DNA of 64,000 nucleotides from Sycon ciliatum. Taxonomy: Eukaryota; Porifera; Calcarea; Leucosolenida; Sycettidae. The translations under genes and the position numbers were made by a program. Each line of letters begins with the position of its first letter. Positions within the stretch are counted from its first letter, which is position 1. This document shows positions 30,015 through 40,190 of the stretch, one piece after another. The DNA lies in assembly GCF_964019385.1 (NCBI RefSeq), contig NC_088654.1, positions 28,272,631-28,336,630 of the forward strand, in the 5' to 3' direction. The notes under the pieces are model-generated. The model saw only the letters and a list, made by a program, of their open reading frames with translations, ran no database searches and was not told the DNA's origin.

Positions 30015-30182
30015 ATGGCGGATTTGACGTTATCGCATAACCTCTATAAGAGGTTATGCGATAACGTCAAATCCGCCATATATAGGAGCCAGTTGGGGTG
30101 GCAAAATGCCCAAAGCGGGTACAGAAACCCCTTATATAGAAGAATTTGGGGTGGCAATGACGTGTATCGCATAACCTCTATA
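30015..30182. mobile_element. foldback MITE copy A with perfect 31-bp hairpin
   Basis: 30015-30079 is a perfect palindrome with 31-bp arms and a 3-nt loop, starting ATGGCGGATTTGACG. The following 30085-30182 is homologous to the right half of copy B (gttggggtggcaaaatgccc, gaatttggggtggcaatgac, tatcgcataacctctata). Probably a rearranged member of the same MITE family. Confidence 0.7.
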
Positions 30183-30618
30183 ACTGCAACGTGGTCATAA
30201 AGAGAGTAAACCAAAAAAGGGAATCAGATCATGCCAATGCAGAGTACACACTGCTATAAAAAGAAGAATAACATTACGTCATTAGTGCACTGTGCAGAAC
30301 ATACATGGTCAGTGGGGTTCACAAGTGCGAGTACAAATACACGACATCCAGTTGACACCAACACACCACATGTGCACAGGGCCACAGGACAGGGTTTGTG
30401 CTCGTACTGTCAGCCATGTATGAGTGTATTCTTCTGATATGCCATAATCCAATCTACAATGTACATGTAGTTGCTTAGACCAAATCGGGGATCCTGCTCC
30501 AAAATGATACAACACGTCCTGCAATGAGGCTAACCGCTAACCCTTTTTCAATGTACTTCGAAGAACAAGGAGTAAGTGAACTCCATACATGTACGTCGCA
30601 ATAAGGAGAGGGTCCGAG

Positions 30619-30793
30619 GAGGTTATGCGATACACGTCATTGCCACCCCAAATTCTTCTATATAAGGGGTTTCTGTGCCCGCTTTGGGCATTTCCACACC
30701 GAGCCAGTTGGGGTGGCAAAATGCCCAAAGCGGGCACAGAAACACCTTACATAGAAGAATTTGGGGTGGCAATGACGTGTATCGCATAACCTC
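30619..30793. mobile_element. foldback MITE copy B, 175 bp
   Basis: Almost completely palindromic: left arm from gaggttatgcgatacacgtc at 30619 to about 30692, right arm about 30718-30793, ending with its complement, with a short central loop. No ORF. Same family as copy A 0.5 kb upstream. Confidence 0.8.
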
Positions 30794-30964
30794 TATAATA
30801 CTATAATACTATAATACTTCTAAGTGTGTAGAGATGTTCTGATACAAACATGTTAGAAGGCTACGTACAACGACACAGATAGAAGTCATACTTGGAAAAC
30901 GCCTCCCGGTTTTGAAAGGTTCAAGCCTTTTCCAGAGTTCGCTCATTGAATGCTTAGCAGCCAC

Positions 30965-30974
30965 TATAAAAAAA
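30965..30974 (+). promoter_or_regulatory. TATA box of cystine-knot gene 1
   Basis: TATAAAAAAA lies within a block of about 150 bp conserved in the inverted paralog (42852-42863, minus strand), including gaaaggtt and gagttcg upstream. Transcription should start around 30995-31000. Confidence 0.65.
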
Positions 30975-30996
30975 GGTATGGATGTCTCAGTTCACA

Positions 30997-31168
30997 AGTT
31001 CTTACTGCCAATGCCACAAGCTTATTTTCAAGCAGAGATTAGCAGACAGTAACCAAATCTACAGTTGATACATTTTCAGGTACACGTTGTGTTTGTGCGG
31101 ACCTGAGCAAGAAGCAGATATCACGTCATACAAAGGAAGAGCTGAGAACTTCTACATACATCTGAATA
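30997..31168 (+). other. 5' UTR exon 1 of cystine-knot gene 1
   Basis: Conserved with 42654-42850 (minus) and ending at a matching donor GTAAGT (31169-31174). An alternative conserved donor is CAG|GTACAC near 31080. An upstream ATG (30978) opens a short frame (MDVSVHKFLLP) that ends before the donor and is not in frame with the cystine-knot ORF, so it would be a uORF if transcribed. Confidence 0.55.
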
Positions 31169-31174
31169 GTAAGT

Positions 31175-32280
31175 TGTGCGGATTGGGACTGTATTTTCGT
31201 TGCTTCAATTAGCATAGCGCTAATTACAGAAGGACAGAGTTCCGGCTCTTTAAGAACATTTTGAAAGTTTTCGCTTTCACTAGCACACAGGCAAAATCAA
31301 ATGATTTTGCAGCGAAGAGACCACTTGGGTTGAAGATGGTGTGTGTGAGGTTTTCAGAAAATCAAATCAACAAGGACATTGGAGCATTATCGCATTCTTG
31401 TCTCCAAGGAAACTAGATTAGAGAAAGTCTGCATTCAAACATTCACCTCCGGTCTTTATAAGTAACATAATCCACGCAGAGGCAACAATTCGAAATATAG
31501 CAATAAAAAAGATGAAATCCTCCTAACGTTATTCTATATACACGTTAAGGCAACGTTTGTGGTTATTAGTAGGTGTTCCAAGAACGTTTTCTTGTGATCA
31601 TCATCAGTTAAAATAACCTCACCGAATTGACTCGTAGGATATAATATAGAGAGAAAGTGCAACATTTGACAAACATTTTCCTGTAGGAAAAAGGTTACAT
31701 TTTCTCCCTAGATAATCTCTAATTTTTGCTTCATATCAATAGAGTGATGTTGTTCCAACTGACGACAATCACAAGAACGCTTTCAAGTGGAGCACATTAC
31801 CACCAATTTTCCCTTGACATGTGTTAATAGAATATGACTTGGTGGGGTATTGAGATATCTCCGATTCTCTCCTCTTTCTCACTGTTTTCTCGCCAACTAT
31901 CCTTCCCTGTAACGCAATGACATATTCCCTGCTTTGTCATTGAGCATTTCAGCGTGATCGTTTAGATTTACGGATTAAAATAAAATACCCTAACAAACAA
32001 ACAAACTTATGCGCAGTTTTCCTCTGCATTAGCAGTTCAGTGTTTTATCAATATCTTCACAAACGTAATAAGCTGTTCTTGTGACCAGACGAGACCCCAC
32101 AACGCTTGCAGACACCAGCATGAACAGTCTATCAGCCACTTATCAGCCACTCGTCTTGCCTCGCGTAGACTTGCCTGATTACACGCAGATCTTATCGCGC
32201 AAGTATTAATGAAAAAAAGAGTAAATGTTCGTGTCCATTCCCGAGGGGAACTCACGACTGCCGCTAATACACGGTAAACC
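31175..32280. other. intron 1 of cystine-knot gene 1, left part
   Basis: AT-rich, no ORF. 32065-32190 contains a dispersed repeat (gaccagacgagacccc, cagcatgaacagtctatcag) that recurs in direct orientation at about 41862-41955. Confidence 0.5.
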
Positions 32281-32287
32281 CTAGCGG

Positions 32288-32516
32288 CAGATGCAGCACC
32301 TAATGGTGGGGGTGAGTGGATAAGTCTCACAACCACTGGCACAAGTGCCGGGAAACCCCATTAGCCACATCCATGTACCCCTTGTGCCTGGCCACAAATT
32401 CCCAGTTGACTGTGGGTAGCAGCACTGCTGGAAAAACCGCTCCCATGCAGGACTTGAACCAGGTACCTCTCGTGTCTCAACCATGGTCTTACCAACCCAC
32501 TGTGCCTGCCTGGTAT
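32288..32516 (-). repeat. tRNA-derived SINE
   Basis: Minus strand: a pol III A box-like GTGGGTTGGTAAG and, 30-odd nt later, a B box GGTTCAAGTCC, as in tRNA genes. A non-tRNA body then follows (about 32430-32290). The acceptor stem does not close, so this is a SINE head and not a tRNA gene. Confidence 0.65.
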
Positions 32517-32605
32517 TGATATAAAGACCAAATTAATGGAAAATTGGTCTTCAGTGTCACCATTTCTAAAATCTTCAAAATAATGATCTTACCATGTTGT
32601 TGTTG

Positions 32606-32682
<77 letters not shown>

Positions 32683-32751
32683 TGCATGTGCATGTGTGTA
32701 TATGTGTGTGTGTGTGCATGTATGTGTGTATATGTGTGTGTATGTGTGTGT

Positions 32752-32783
<32 letters not shown>
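32606..32783. repeat. (TG)n tract upstream of the exon 2 acceptor
   Basis: TG repeat of about 178 bp interrupted by ca, gta and similar. It ends in tgttactgtag, the 3' splice site of exon 2. The inverted paralog has the matching (CA)n at 39781-39822 in the equivalent place. Confidence 0.9.
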
Positions 32784-32787
<4 letters not shown>

Positions 32788-32796
32788 GTAGGAAAG

Positions 32797-33739
32797 ATGT
32801 TGCTGATTCACCATGGCTGGTCACTGCTACTCTCATTAGCCATTGTGTTGCCATGGTACTGTGTAGCCCTACCAGTGAAAGACGTCCATGGCTCCACAAC
32901 ATGCCCAGGAGACAGTGGCCACGGCATTGAACGAGTCATCGGTTGAACACAGACGAGCCGAGCGCAGCATTGGTCGTGGTCCACTGGTACGTCAAAGTCC
33001 GCATGCCGAGCATCGTCAGAAAGGCAAATTGGCCTTTCTCCCACCACTGATCCATGACAACGTTATTGATGAAGTTCTCCAAACTCCCGTACATAGCAGC
33101 GGAGATGGGCCAGACGTACTCGACACACACGCAGTCTCCTGGTTTGAAAACGCGGATTCGTTTGGAGGATTTCTGGACATACCAGCTGTCACTGAAATCC
33201 ACATTCCGCAGCCAAGTGAGCCAGAGCAGCCCACGGCAGCAGCAGCAGCGGCTACTACAGAAGTAGCTACCACAGAAGCGGCTACCAAAACAGCGGCTAG
33301 CACAACAGCGACTACTGCAAAAGCCGCTACTGCAGCGGCAACAACGACTACTCCTCCGGCCATGGATATGACTACCCCTCCGGCCATGGAGATCAAGGCA
33401 CCAATGCATCACCAGATGGGCCAAGCAGCGTCTTGTCGCAGAGAGCTGGCTTCCGTAAGTGTGGGAGGTGACGGTTGTCGCAAGGCCGTGTCTATTGGTG
33501 TCTGTAAGGGAACGTGCATGCATACACCGAGAACCAAGAGACGACATCCGTATGTGCTGTATTCCTGCCAGTCCTGCGAGCCCACAACCACCAAGATAAT
33601 CGAGGTGGCCATGAACGATCGCTATTGTCAGTCTCAACGTGGCAGGCTGGTGACGGAGAGAGGAGATCGAAACAAAACTTTCGACAGTATTTATGTACCC
33701 AGTGCACTGAGCTGTTCATGCCGTCCGTATTCCCTTTAG
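32797..33739 (+). pseudogene. secreted DAN/bursicon-type cystine-knot protein, copy 1, frameshifted
   Basis: Exon 2 begins at 32792 after tgttactgtag, with ATG at 32797. The first frame gives a signal peptide (LLLSLAIVLPWYCVALP) and stops at TGA 32944. The body continues one frame over (about 32900-33739). Relative to copy 2 there is a 5-nt deficit around 32900-32906, which causes the shift. The body has a long Ala/Thr-rich linker (about 33235-33355) absent in copy 2, then the cystine-knot domain with VSIGVCKGTC, SCQSC and CSC. DAN/gremlin-type knots are secreted BMP or glycoprotein-hormone-like ligands. Either a recent pseudogene or a base-calling error; splicing around the shift is the other possibility. 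Confidence 0.75.
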
Positions 33740-34975
33740 ATGTATTTCTCTTTCACCTACTACATCAGGGATATGCACACGTCATGTACATGACTTTATT
33801 GTATCACTTACAATCACCAAATTTCCCAAATAGACGACAAGCCAGCAGTCCAGGACTGACGAAATGCCCGCAATTGCCATCATCGCTGCCGGTATCATTA
33901 TTGCACTGGCCCGGTATTTAGTTTTGACAACAAAACATGGCGGAACTTCCATGCTATTTCCTGCAATCCTAGTATTCTTTGACATCCTACTATCCTTATT
34001 CTTTATCCCACAAGTTATCATTATTTGTGGATATCACATTTTTACAAGCAGTGATTCGATGATTAAGACGTCATTGACCATGGTACCGTATACTATCTTA
34101 CGTCATCGTGTTGATCATCTTGAGTAGTAAAATTATGAATTCACATTTCCATAGAAAAAGGATTCTGTTCTACTGAAGCCTGCTCGGTTACAATGGTTAC
34201 CCGTTGTGATGGCTCGTCCGTACTAGTCAACTACGTCATGTAACAGTGATGGATATCTCAGGATGGATATCTCAGGAAACACATGTACATATATTATGAT
34301 TGCTGCTGTCTGATGATCGGTTAAAACCGTGAAACTCAGAGTTACAGAAGAAACGCTTTTGATCCCTCTCAAGTGTGTGTATGATTGTATTCGATCTGCG
34401 GACAGAACTGTTTCGTCCGTTGTTGTCTCGTCAGCAGAGTCATACAGAGAAACTCATGCCCAACCTGATAGCAGTGAAACACTCATTATAATTTCCAAAG
34501 CCAGACCAGGCCCGACGTGCGTGCTGGTACATGTCATGTACCTTGCCAGGCCTACGAGTGTGTAAGGAGATCCTTGCTAATAAGTTGCTATGCCTAGCTA
34601 GCAATACAATCATGTACTTACAATCATGTACTTACAGTCACGTGATAGCAGTGAATCATGTACTTACAAGTGAAGAGCGCAGTGTGATGGTGGAGGTGAC
34701 TCAACATTTTACAAGTAATAATAATAAAATTATTACCGGTACACAGTTTTCTCGCGGATAAGAGTGCGATAACACTACTGAAGTACCAGTAGGAAAAAGG
34801 ACATTGTTGTTGTTGTGTTTATTTTAATTCGCAAACCAAACGGGCAGATCTGCCCAATGAAAAGGTGGCGAATGCAGATAGAAAGCAGTAATAAATGAAA
34901 TTGGGGACTGATGTAATTAGGATAGAGGTGGAGAAAAACTAAGCCAGCTGATCATCAAACAGGACGTCTGGTACT
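33740..34975. other. intergenic, no gene recognised
   Basis: Contains short direct repeats (ggatatctcagg twice at about 34252-34278; atcatgtacttaca several times at 34608-34670). A frame at 33864-34127 is hydrophobic, but without homolog or exon signals I cannot support it. Confidence 0.45.
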
Positions 34976-36568
34976 CTAGGTACTAAGGCCAGTAAGTGTG
35001 TGCGGGATCATGCTGGCGCGGAACTGGCGGAGCGTGGAGATGGCACGTACATCGCTGGGTAATGTGTTCCACAGCTGGGCGCCCCGGAACGCGAGGCAAC
35101 CCTTGCCGAACCTGGTGGAAACTGGCGGTTGGCGCAGACCCATGGTGGAGTGCAACCTAGTTGGGCCAGCTGCCGAAGGAACTAGGAGGGCTTGCAGTTC
35201 AGAACTTGCGTGCTCATTCCGAGACCTCCAGACCAGAACGATGAACTTCTGCCTGAATATCTCGGATACTCTGTAGGTGTCCAATTGCAGCAGGAGGGTA
35301 CGCGCGGAGGTGTGATGCGAGAGTCCGAAAACCGCCCTTGCCGCCCGATTCTGCATGACTTGTAGCCGATCCAATTGGTTGGCAGTAAGAAGCGGGGAAA
35401 ACGCATTGGATCCGTACATCAGGTCAGACATGATGATCGCTTTAAAGTAGAGAACTCGGCTCTGATGAGTCAAGCAGCGACGCAACCTCCATAGTGCTCC
35501 GATCCTCTGGGCCAGTCGAGCGGTGCAGCGATCAACATGGGGCGTCCAGGACAGATCCGAGTCGAGGAGCACTCCAAGATACCTGGCCGCAGTAACGACA
35601 GGAATCGGCGTTTCATGACAGTTTACATTGATCGTATGCTGGGGCTGCTGAGGCTGCCTGTTGGGGTATACAGGGATCACGTGGCTCTTGGCTGCATTCA
35701 AAATGAGACCACGGGTCTGCAACCAGTCAGCAAGTGCAGAAACCGAGGCCGATAGCATAGCAGATACCGTGTCCAGGGATGTGCTGCTGCTGATCAGCGC
35801 AATGTCATCGGCAAATTGAACTGATGAAGACTGGTTAGCTATGGTTGGAACTTCGCGGGTGTAGATACTGAAAAGGATCGGTCCTAGAACAGAACCTTGT
35901 GGCACGCCACAGGATGGTGCAGAAATGGCACTCTGATCCCGTCCAATACAGATACGCTGAGTACGGCCCGACAGATAGGCGGAAAACCACTTTAGGGCTG
36001 TCCCTGTTATGCCGATATCGAATAGGTCCTGGAGTAGCCGTTCATGACGAACCTTGTCGAATGCCTTTGACATATCTAGAAGGCATATGCCAGTACACAA
36101 ACGCTTGTCCCGTGCACTAAGAATACGATTTAGCATAAGTACCAGGGCATCCTCCGTTGAGTGGCCTGCGCGGAATGCAAACTGAGTCGTGGGGAGGGTA
36201 CCAGATATGTCCAGAAACTGGGCTAGCTTCTTTTGTACGACTTTCTCCAAGAGTTTTGATAATATGGGAAGTAGGGACACTGGACGGAAGTTAGTGGGAA
36301 TAGACGGGTCCCCGGCTTTGAACAGCGGGATAACGTGTGCGAGTTTGAAGGCTGTGGGGACAGTGCCATTGACAAGCGAGGCATTAAACAACGTGGCCAC
36401 GGACGCAGCTAGGATATCGGCACAGCACTTCAGAAGGTGACCAGGTATCCCGTCGCTTCCTGTTGCTTTGGCAGGATTGATTTGTCGGAGAAGCCGTTCT
36501 ACTTCGCCAAAAGACACTTGGGGCAATTCTGACATTGCAGTCTGAGGCTGTGGACCTTGCGGTAGCAC
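34976..36568 (-). CDS. CR1/Jockey-group LINE reverse transcriptase (ORF2, endonuclease missing)
   Basis: 530 residues, open to the stop at 34976. RT signatures in order: KATGSDGIPGHLLK, FRPVSLLPILSKLLEK, AFRAGHSTEDAL, LLDMSKAFDKVRHERLL, GVPQGSVLGPILF and the catalytic QFADDIAL (about 35815), then a thumb and C-terminal domain ending in LWNTLP. The set is typical of CR1/L2/Jockey-type elements. The usual N-terminal endonuclease is absent: the RT frame begins directly where ORF1 (36499-37662) ends, so the element carries an internal deletion. Its RT frame is otherwise undamaged. Confidence 0.88.
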   Translation of the reverse strand: MLPQGPQPQTAMSELPQVSFGEVERLLRQINPAKATGSDGIPGHLLKCCADILAASVATLFNASLVNGTVPTAFKLAHVIPLFKAGDPSIPTNFRPVSLLPILSKLLEKVVQKKLAQFLDISGTLPTTQFAFRAGHSTEDALVLMLNRILSARDKRLCTGICLLDMSKAFDKVRHERLLQDLFDIGITGTALKWFSAYLSGRTQRICIGRDQSAISAPSCGVPQGSVLGPILFSIYTREVPTIANQSSSVQFADDIALISSSTSLDTVSAMLSASVSALADWLQTRGLILNAAKSHVIPVYPNRQPQQPQHTINVNCHETPIPVVTAARYLGVLLDSDLSWTPHVDRCTARLAQRIGALWRLRRCLTHQSRVLYFKAIIMSDLMYGSNAFSPLLTANQLDRLQVMQNRAARAVFGLSHHTSARTLLLQLDTYRVSEIFRQKFIVLVWRSRNEHASSELQALLVPSAAGPTRLHSTMGLRQPPVSTRFGKGCLAFRGAQLWNTLPSDVRAISTLRQFRASMIPHTLTGLST

Positions 36569-37662
36569 AGGACAGTGGCGGAGAAGGTGTGTTTGCCTGC
36601 TGCCAGTCTGAAGCCATCGTCATCAGGAGAGGGGGCTGTCCCGCTGCTCTTTTCTTTGTCTCCAGGTTGGCTGAAAGCCGGCACATGGTTACTGGTATCA
36701 GTTGTGCCAGTGCTGGTCCCATTGGCTAAAAGTGCCTGGCGATAGCTGTTGACTGAGGCAGTGTTCAGCCCTGTGTTGCTAGCTGCACCTGCCTCCACAC
36801 TGACGACAGCTGGCTCCACAGCGGTTTCTGCGGGCTGGGTAGTCACCGTACCCGTATCAGTGGCTGTACTGACGCTGGGAGGGTTTGTACTCGTACCGGT
36901 TGTGTTGCGGTGCTGTGCTTGTGGAAGCTGGGAAGCTGTAGACTGTGCCCCACGGTTGGGACATGCTTTAGCCTCGTGGCCACTGTTGTTGCAGCGCCAA
37001 CATGTTTGCTGTTGGCCGCGGTGCCATACTCGCAGTTTCAACTGACCTACGGTAACCGTAGATGGAACTGGTGATCGGAGGACCAGGCTGAGAACACGGG
37101 TGCCAGTACTTATTTCCAATCCCTCAAACAATACTTTTTTCTGTTGAGGCGACCCAACAATTCGGCCGAATTGGCCCAGCGCAGCACACAATTTACTGTT
37201 TTGAAGCCCGACAGGGCACCCAAACACATGCAGATGGGTTAAGTCCACCCCGGAAATCTCGCAGAGCACCTGCTTACCGGAAATCCGGATTCCTGCGTCC
37301 AGTATCTTTTCCCGCTCAGCAGAACTCTTCACTGTAACAACGCAATGACCAGGCTTGCCCTGAAGGTCCACCTGGCAGACCTGACATATATCTACCTTAC
37401 TCTGCTTGAGCGCCTTGGCGTAAAACAAGTGGTCTGTAGACCAGTCCTTCTCAATCCTAAAAGAAAAGGAGGCCGGAGCAGGAGCTCCAAAACTGCCAAC
37501 CGTCTCCATCGTACACATATACGTCAGACTCTTGAATAACATCTTCTTGAAACGGTTTGACTGGTATACTTTTTCAAGCCTTCTCGTGACGTCAGGTGAA
37601 CTACATGCAAAAACAAGCGCTGAGGACCGTTGGCCATTCACAACGTTGTACAGCACCTCCAT
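36499..37662 (-). CDS. LINE ORF1 (gag-like, one zinc knuckle)
   Basis: 387 residues from ATG 37662 (MEVLYNVVNG). The central part resembles RRM-like retroelement ORF1 (KCVVT-type strands, VFGCPVGLQNSKL). One CCHC knuckle CWRCNNSGHEAKAC lies near residue 230, then a Ser/Thr/Pro-rich tail. It overlaps the RT frame by 70 bp at the deletion junction. The last residues (LQCQNC) coincide with 18 bases also present in the zinc-finger tail of the LINE at 2-6 kb. Confidence 0.75.
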   Translation of the reverse strand: MEVLYNVVNGQRSSALVFACSSPDVTRRLEKVYQSNRFKKMLFKSLTYMCTMETVGSFGAPAPASFSFRIEKDWSTDHLFYAKALKQSKVDICQVCQVDLQGKPGHCVVTVKSSAEREKILDAGIRISGKQVLCEISGVDLTHLHVFGCPVGLQNSKLCAALGQFGRIVGSPQQKKVLFEGLEISTGTRVLSLVLRSPVPSTVTVGQLKLRVWHRGQQQTCWRCNNSGHEAKACPNRGAQSTASQLPQAQHRNTTGTSTNPPSVSTATDTGTVTTQPAETAVEPAVVSVEAGAASNTGLNTASVNSYRQALLANGTSTGTTDTSNHVPAFSQPGDKEKSSGTAPSPDDDGFRLAAGKHTFSATVLCYRKVHSLRLQCQNCPKCLLAK

Positions 37663-38306
37663 GAGCGACGCTGACTCACGCTGCTATGGTCACGAGGTGT
37701 TTGTCGCGCTGGAAACGGAGCGTCTCTGTAGGTTTGTATCCCTGGTGATGTTTGTGTCTGGAGAGCCTAATACAAGTGGTGCTCTTCAGGCACAATCTTC
37801 CTCAGCCTACTCAAACTCAACTGATGAGGGGTGAATTTCCCGAAACACTGTGTATTGAGCCGGGAGTAGTGCTTTCTTGCAGGTTTGCTGAGTGGACGGT
37901 TCGATGGACTTCTTGCGTGCTCTGGTTGGCAGTCGTGAGTCAGTCAAGTGAGAATTCAAGTCGGCAGGAAACCCCCCGAGCTCCCATGTAGTTAGTAACA
38001 CACAATTCCTCTTCTTCCTTGCGCTGTGTCTATTACCTCCCTACTAAGTATGTGCAAGTACGTCATGGCAGAATTGGTACGTTTCCTGTAACAATGATTC
38101 AGCACCATCGCGGCTCTCATCAAGATAATACAGTCGTCCCTGTACCATATTCTAGGTAAATCTTGAGAACTATCATTACTTATAGTCGAGAAACCGTTTA
38201 GCCTAAAACTTGGTTCATTGCCTCTTCATCTGAGTTTACTATAATAATAATTAATTTTCTTCTTCGTTCTGCTGCTGTCGAATTATTATTTTCATTTCCC
38301 TCTCAG
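37663..38306. other. LINE 5' flank and unassigned sequence
   Basis: 5' of ORF1. No certain element border. The last 30 bp form a strong polypyrimidine tract and acceptor for the exon at 38307. Confidence 0.4.
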
Positions 38307-38436
38307 GTAACCTCCTGGATATGCTGATCTACAGCCATTTTCCAAAGATGGATTCCTTGAAAATCCTCGACCTCCACATTCTCAGCATCATGCGCGGACT
38401 GGGAAGCGACTTCAAGCCATTCCTTTGTGAATCGTG
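38307..38436 (+). CDS. orphan internal exon, protein unrecognised
   Basis: A classical acceptor (ttttcatttccctctcag) and donor (GTAAGTG at 38437) frame 130 nt with one open reading (phase 1 in, phase 2 out). It encodes about 43 residues, including NLLDMLIYSHFPKMDSLKIL and HILSIMRGLGSDFKPFLCES. Composition is that of a globular protein. If unspliced, the next codon is TAA, so it could also be a last exon. No partner exons recognised nearby. Confidence 0.5.
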
Positions 38437-38547
38437 GTAAGTGAAGCATAGCGCCAGGTATCCAGGGCATAGCAATGATTTTTACGCTCCTTCCTGAGAT
38501 ATTAATGATACTACTCTTTTTATTACGGGACAGTAAATCCTGTCAAG

Positions 38548-38608
38548 GCGACCACTCGGATAAGGCGACCACTCGGATAAGGCGACCACTCGGATAAGGC
38601 GACCACCT
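38548..38608. repeat. 17-bp tandem repeat, ~3.5 copies
   Basis: Unit ggcgaccactcggataa repeated between 38548 and 38608, decaying to the right. Confidence 0.85.
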
Positions 38609-38609
38609 G

Positions 38610-39230
38610 TCCAAGAAGACCACTGCAATCAGGACCAAGGGATGCTATTTCCAGTCAAATGACCCTGGCTAAGGAGACAGACCACTTGGTAACAGAGACC
38701 ACGTTTTGAAGGTCCCATGAGCGGTCGTCTTATACAGGTTTCACTGTACTACCGGTAATGGCAAGTAGCCCTTGGCAGGCAATGCGGGAAAATCGGCAGA
38801 AGGTTGTAGTGTTTCTGGTATGTGTTCTGCACGTTTGGCATGTGGATACAGAAATGGAGCAGATTTTAAGGAAGTGCCTGCCATAAGGTTCCATCAATTT
38901 CTCTGCTTTTCAAGAAGAATCTGCAAAATTTCGACCGCTAAGGGCAACCGGACAAGCCATCACAACGCATAACATTGCACACTTTTGTAGAAACAATAGC
39001 ATTATAAGTGTCAACAAATCGCTGCAAGTTCTGAAAGAATAAAATTGATATTCATTGGTTAAAATTGATAGTAATATCTTGGAGGGGATAGCGAAGAATA
39101 AAATCTTGTGGTGACCACTTGCACTGATCTCTCAAGTAGGTAATTTCTACCATTCAATAGTGATGATGGCAAGAGGTGAGAATCTGTTGTTCACAACCGT
39201 TGTATTTCTTCAGCGAAATTGGTGATTGAG
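38610..39230. other. no gene seen
   Basis: Downstream of the repeat. Contains short frames only; presumably the 3' flank of cystine-knot gene 2. Confidence 0.4.
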
Positions 39231-39238
39231 AAATAATT

Positions 39239-39769
39239 CTATTGTTTCATTGCGGATGCCTGGCACGAACAGCTGGTTGCACTGAGTAAGAAAATGTTGG
39301 AGAATGATTTGTTTTTGTCCTCCTTGCCCTTCTCCAGTCGTTGCTGCCGACATTCTTGATCGTTCATATCCACTCGATACGGTTTGGATGTGACAGGAAA
39401 GCACTTTGAGCAGGGATATTTTACAAAAGGGTGAGTTTTTAGGAAGACCGGCTTAGACATGCACGTTCCCGAACAGACTCCGATAGATACACGCTTGAGG
39501 CAGCCAGCTCGTTTAACCAGAATATCGGTCATTTCGCTGCGACATGACTCGTGGTCCAGTCGGTAATCAATGCTGCCACCGTTGCTGCCTTCGGTTCGTG
39601 GGTGCTCCACCAATACCTCTTCCCATTCTGTCTCCAGTGACGCCATTGACTCCTGGTCATCACGTGATGTGGAGCCATGGCCGTCATTGGCTGGCAGGGC
39701 TACACAGTACCATGGCAACACGATGGCTAACGAGAGTACCAGTGACCAGCTGTGGTGAATCAGCATCAT
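39239..39769 (-). CDS. secreted DAN/bursicon-type cystine-knot protein, copy 2
   Basis: 176 residues from ATG 39769 (exon 2 begins at 39774 after ttactgtag on the minus strand). Signal peptide about residues 1-26 (SLVLSLAIVLPWYCVALP). An acidic linker follows, then the knot: Cys76, Cys90, GVC99-SGTC103, Cys120-SKC123, Cys140 and CSC (167, 169). This spacing matches the C-terminal cystine knot of DAN/gremlin/cerberus and bursicon families: G-x-C, C-x2-C and terminal C-x-C. One N-glycosylation sequon lies at Asn153. Likely role: extracellular ligand or BMP antagonist, an inference from family. Intact, unlike copy 1. The leading residues of the longer frame upstream of 39769 come from the microsatellite and intron and are excluded. 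Confidence 0.8.
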   Translation of the reverse strand: MMLIHHSWSLVLSLAIVLPWYCVALPANDGHGSTSRDDQESMASLETEWEEVLVEHPRTEGSNGGSIDYRLDHESCRSEMTDILVKRAGCLKRVSIGVCSGTCMSKPVFLKTHPFVKYPCSKCFPVTSKPYRVDMNDQECRQQRLEKGKEDKNKSFSNIFLLSATSCSCQASAMKQ

Positions 39770-39780
39770 CTTTCCTACAG

Positions 39781-39822
39781 TAACACACACACACACACAC
39801 ACACAAACACACAAACACACAC
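39781..39822. repeat. (CA)n tract at the copy 2 splice acceptor
   Basis: In gene orientation (TG)n precedes ttactgtag|GAAAG, the same arrangement as at 32606-32796, so the microsatellite was part of the duplicated unit. Confidence 0.85.
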
Positions 39823-40024
39823 ATGTAACATCATGTACATACACATTACTTCAGTATTTAAATGTACGTCAGGTGGAAATATGTACATGTACGCACACAC
39901 AAACGCATACACAGACGCGTGCACTCACGCACACACACACACGGTAGAAAGAGAAAGAAAACAATGATCACGAACTGTGCACCAAAGTAACCATGTACAT
40001 GTGCAAGTGAAGTCAGCGAGTGCA

Positions 40025-40190
40025 ACAAGCCGCACAAAAACTGCACAAAAACTGTACAAAAACTGCACAAAAACTGCACAAAACCGCACAAAACTGTAAA
40101 AAAACTGTACTAAACTGCACAAAAACTGTACAAAAACTGTACAAACTGCACAAAACCCTCACAAAAACCACACAAAAACTACACCAGTAT
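40025..40190. repeat. degenerate 11-bp minisatellite
   Basis: Units like cacaaaaactg and tacaaaaactg repeated about 14 times with small indels. Frames through it are artefacts. Confidence 0.8.

Noticed and set aside
33864..34127. Hydrophobic 87-codon ORF as a small membrane protein
   Set aside because: No homolog recognised, no promoter or splice context; chance open frame in AT-rich DNA is as likely.
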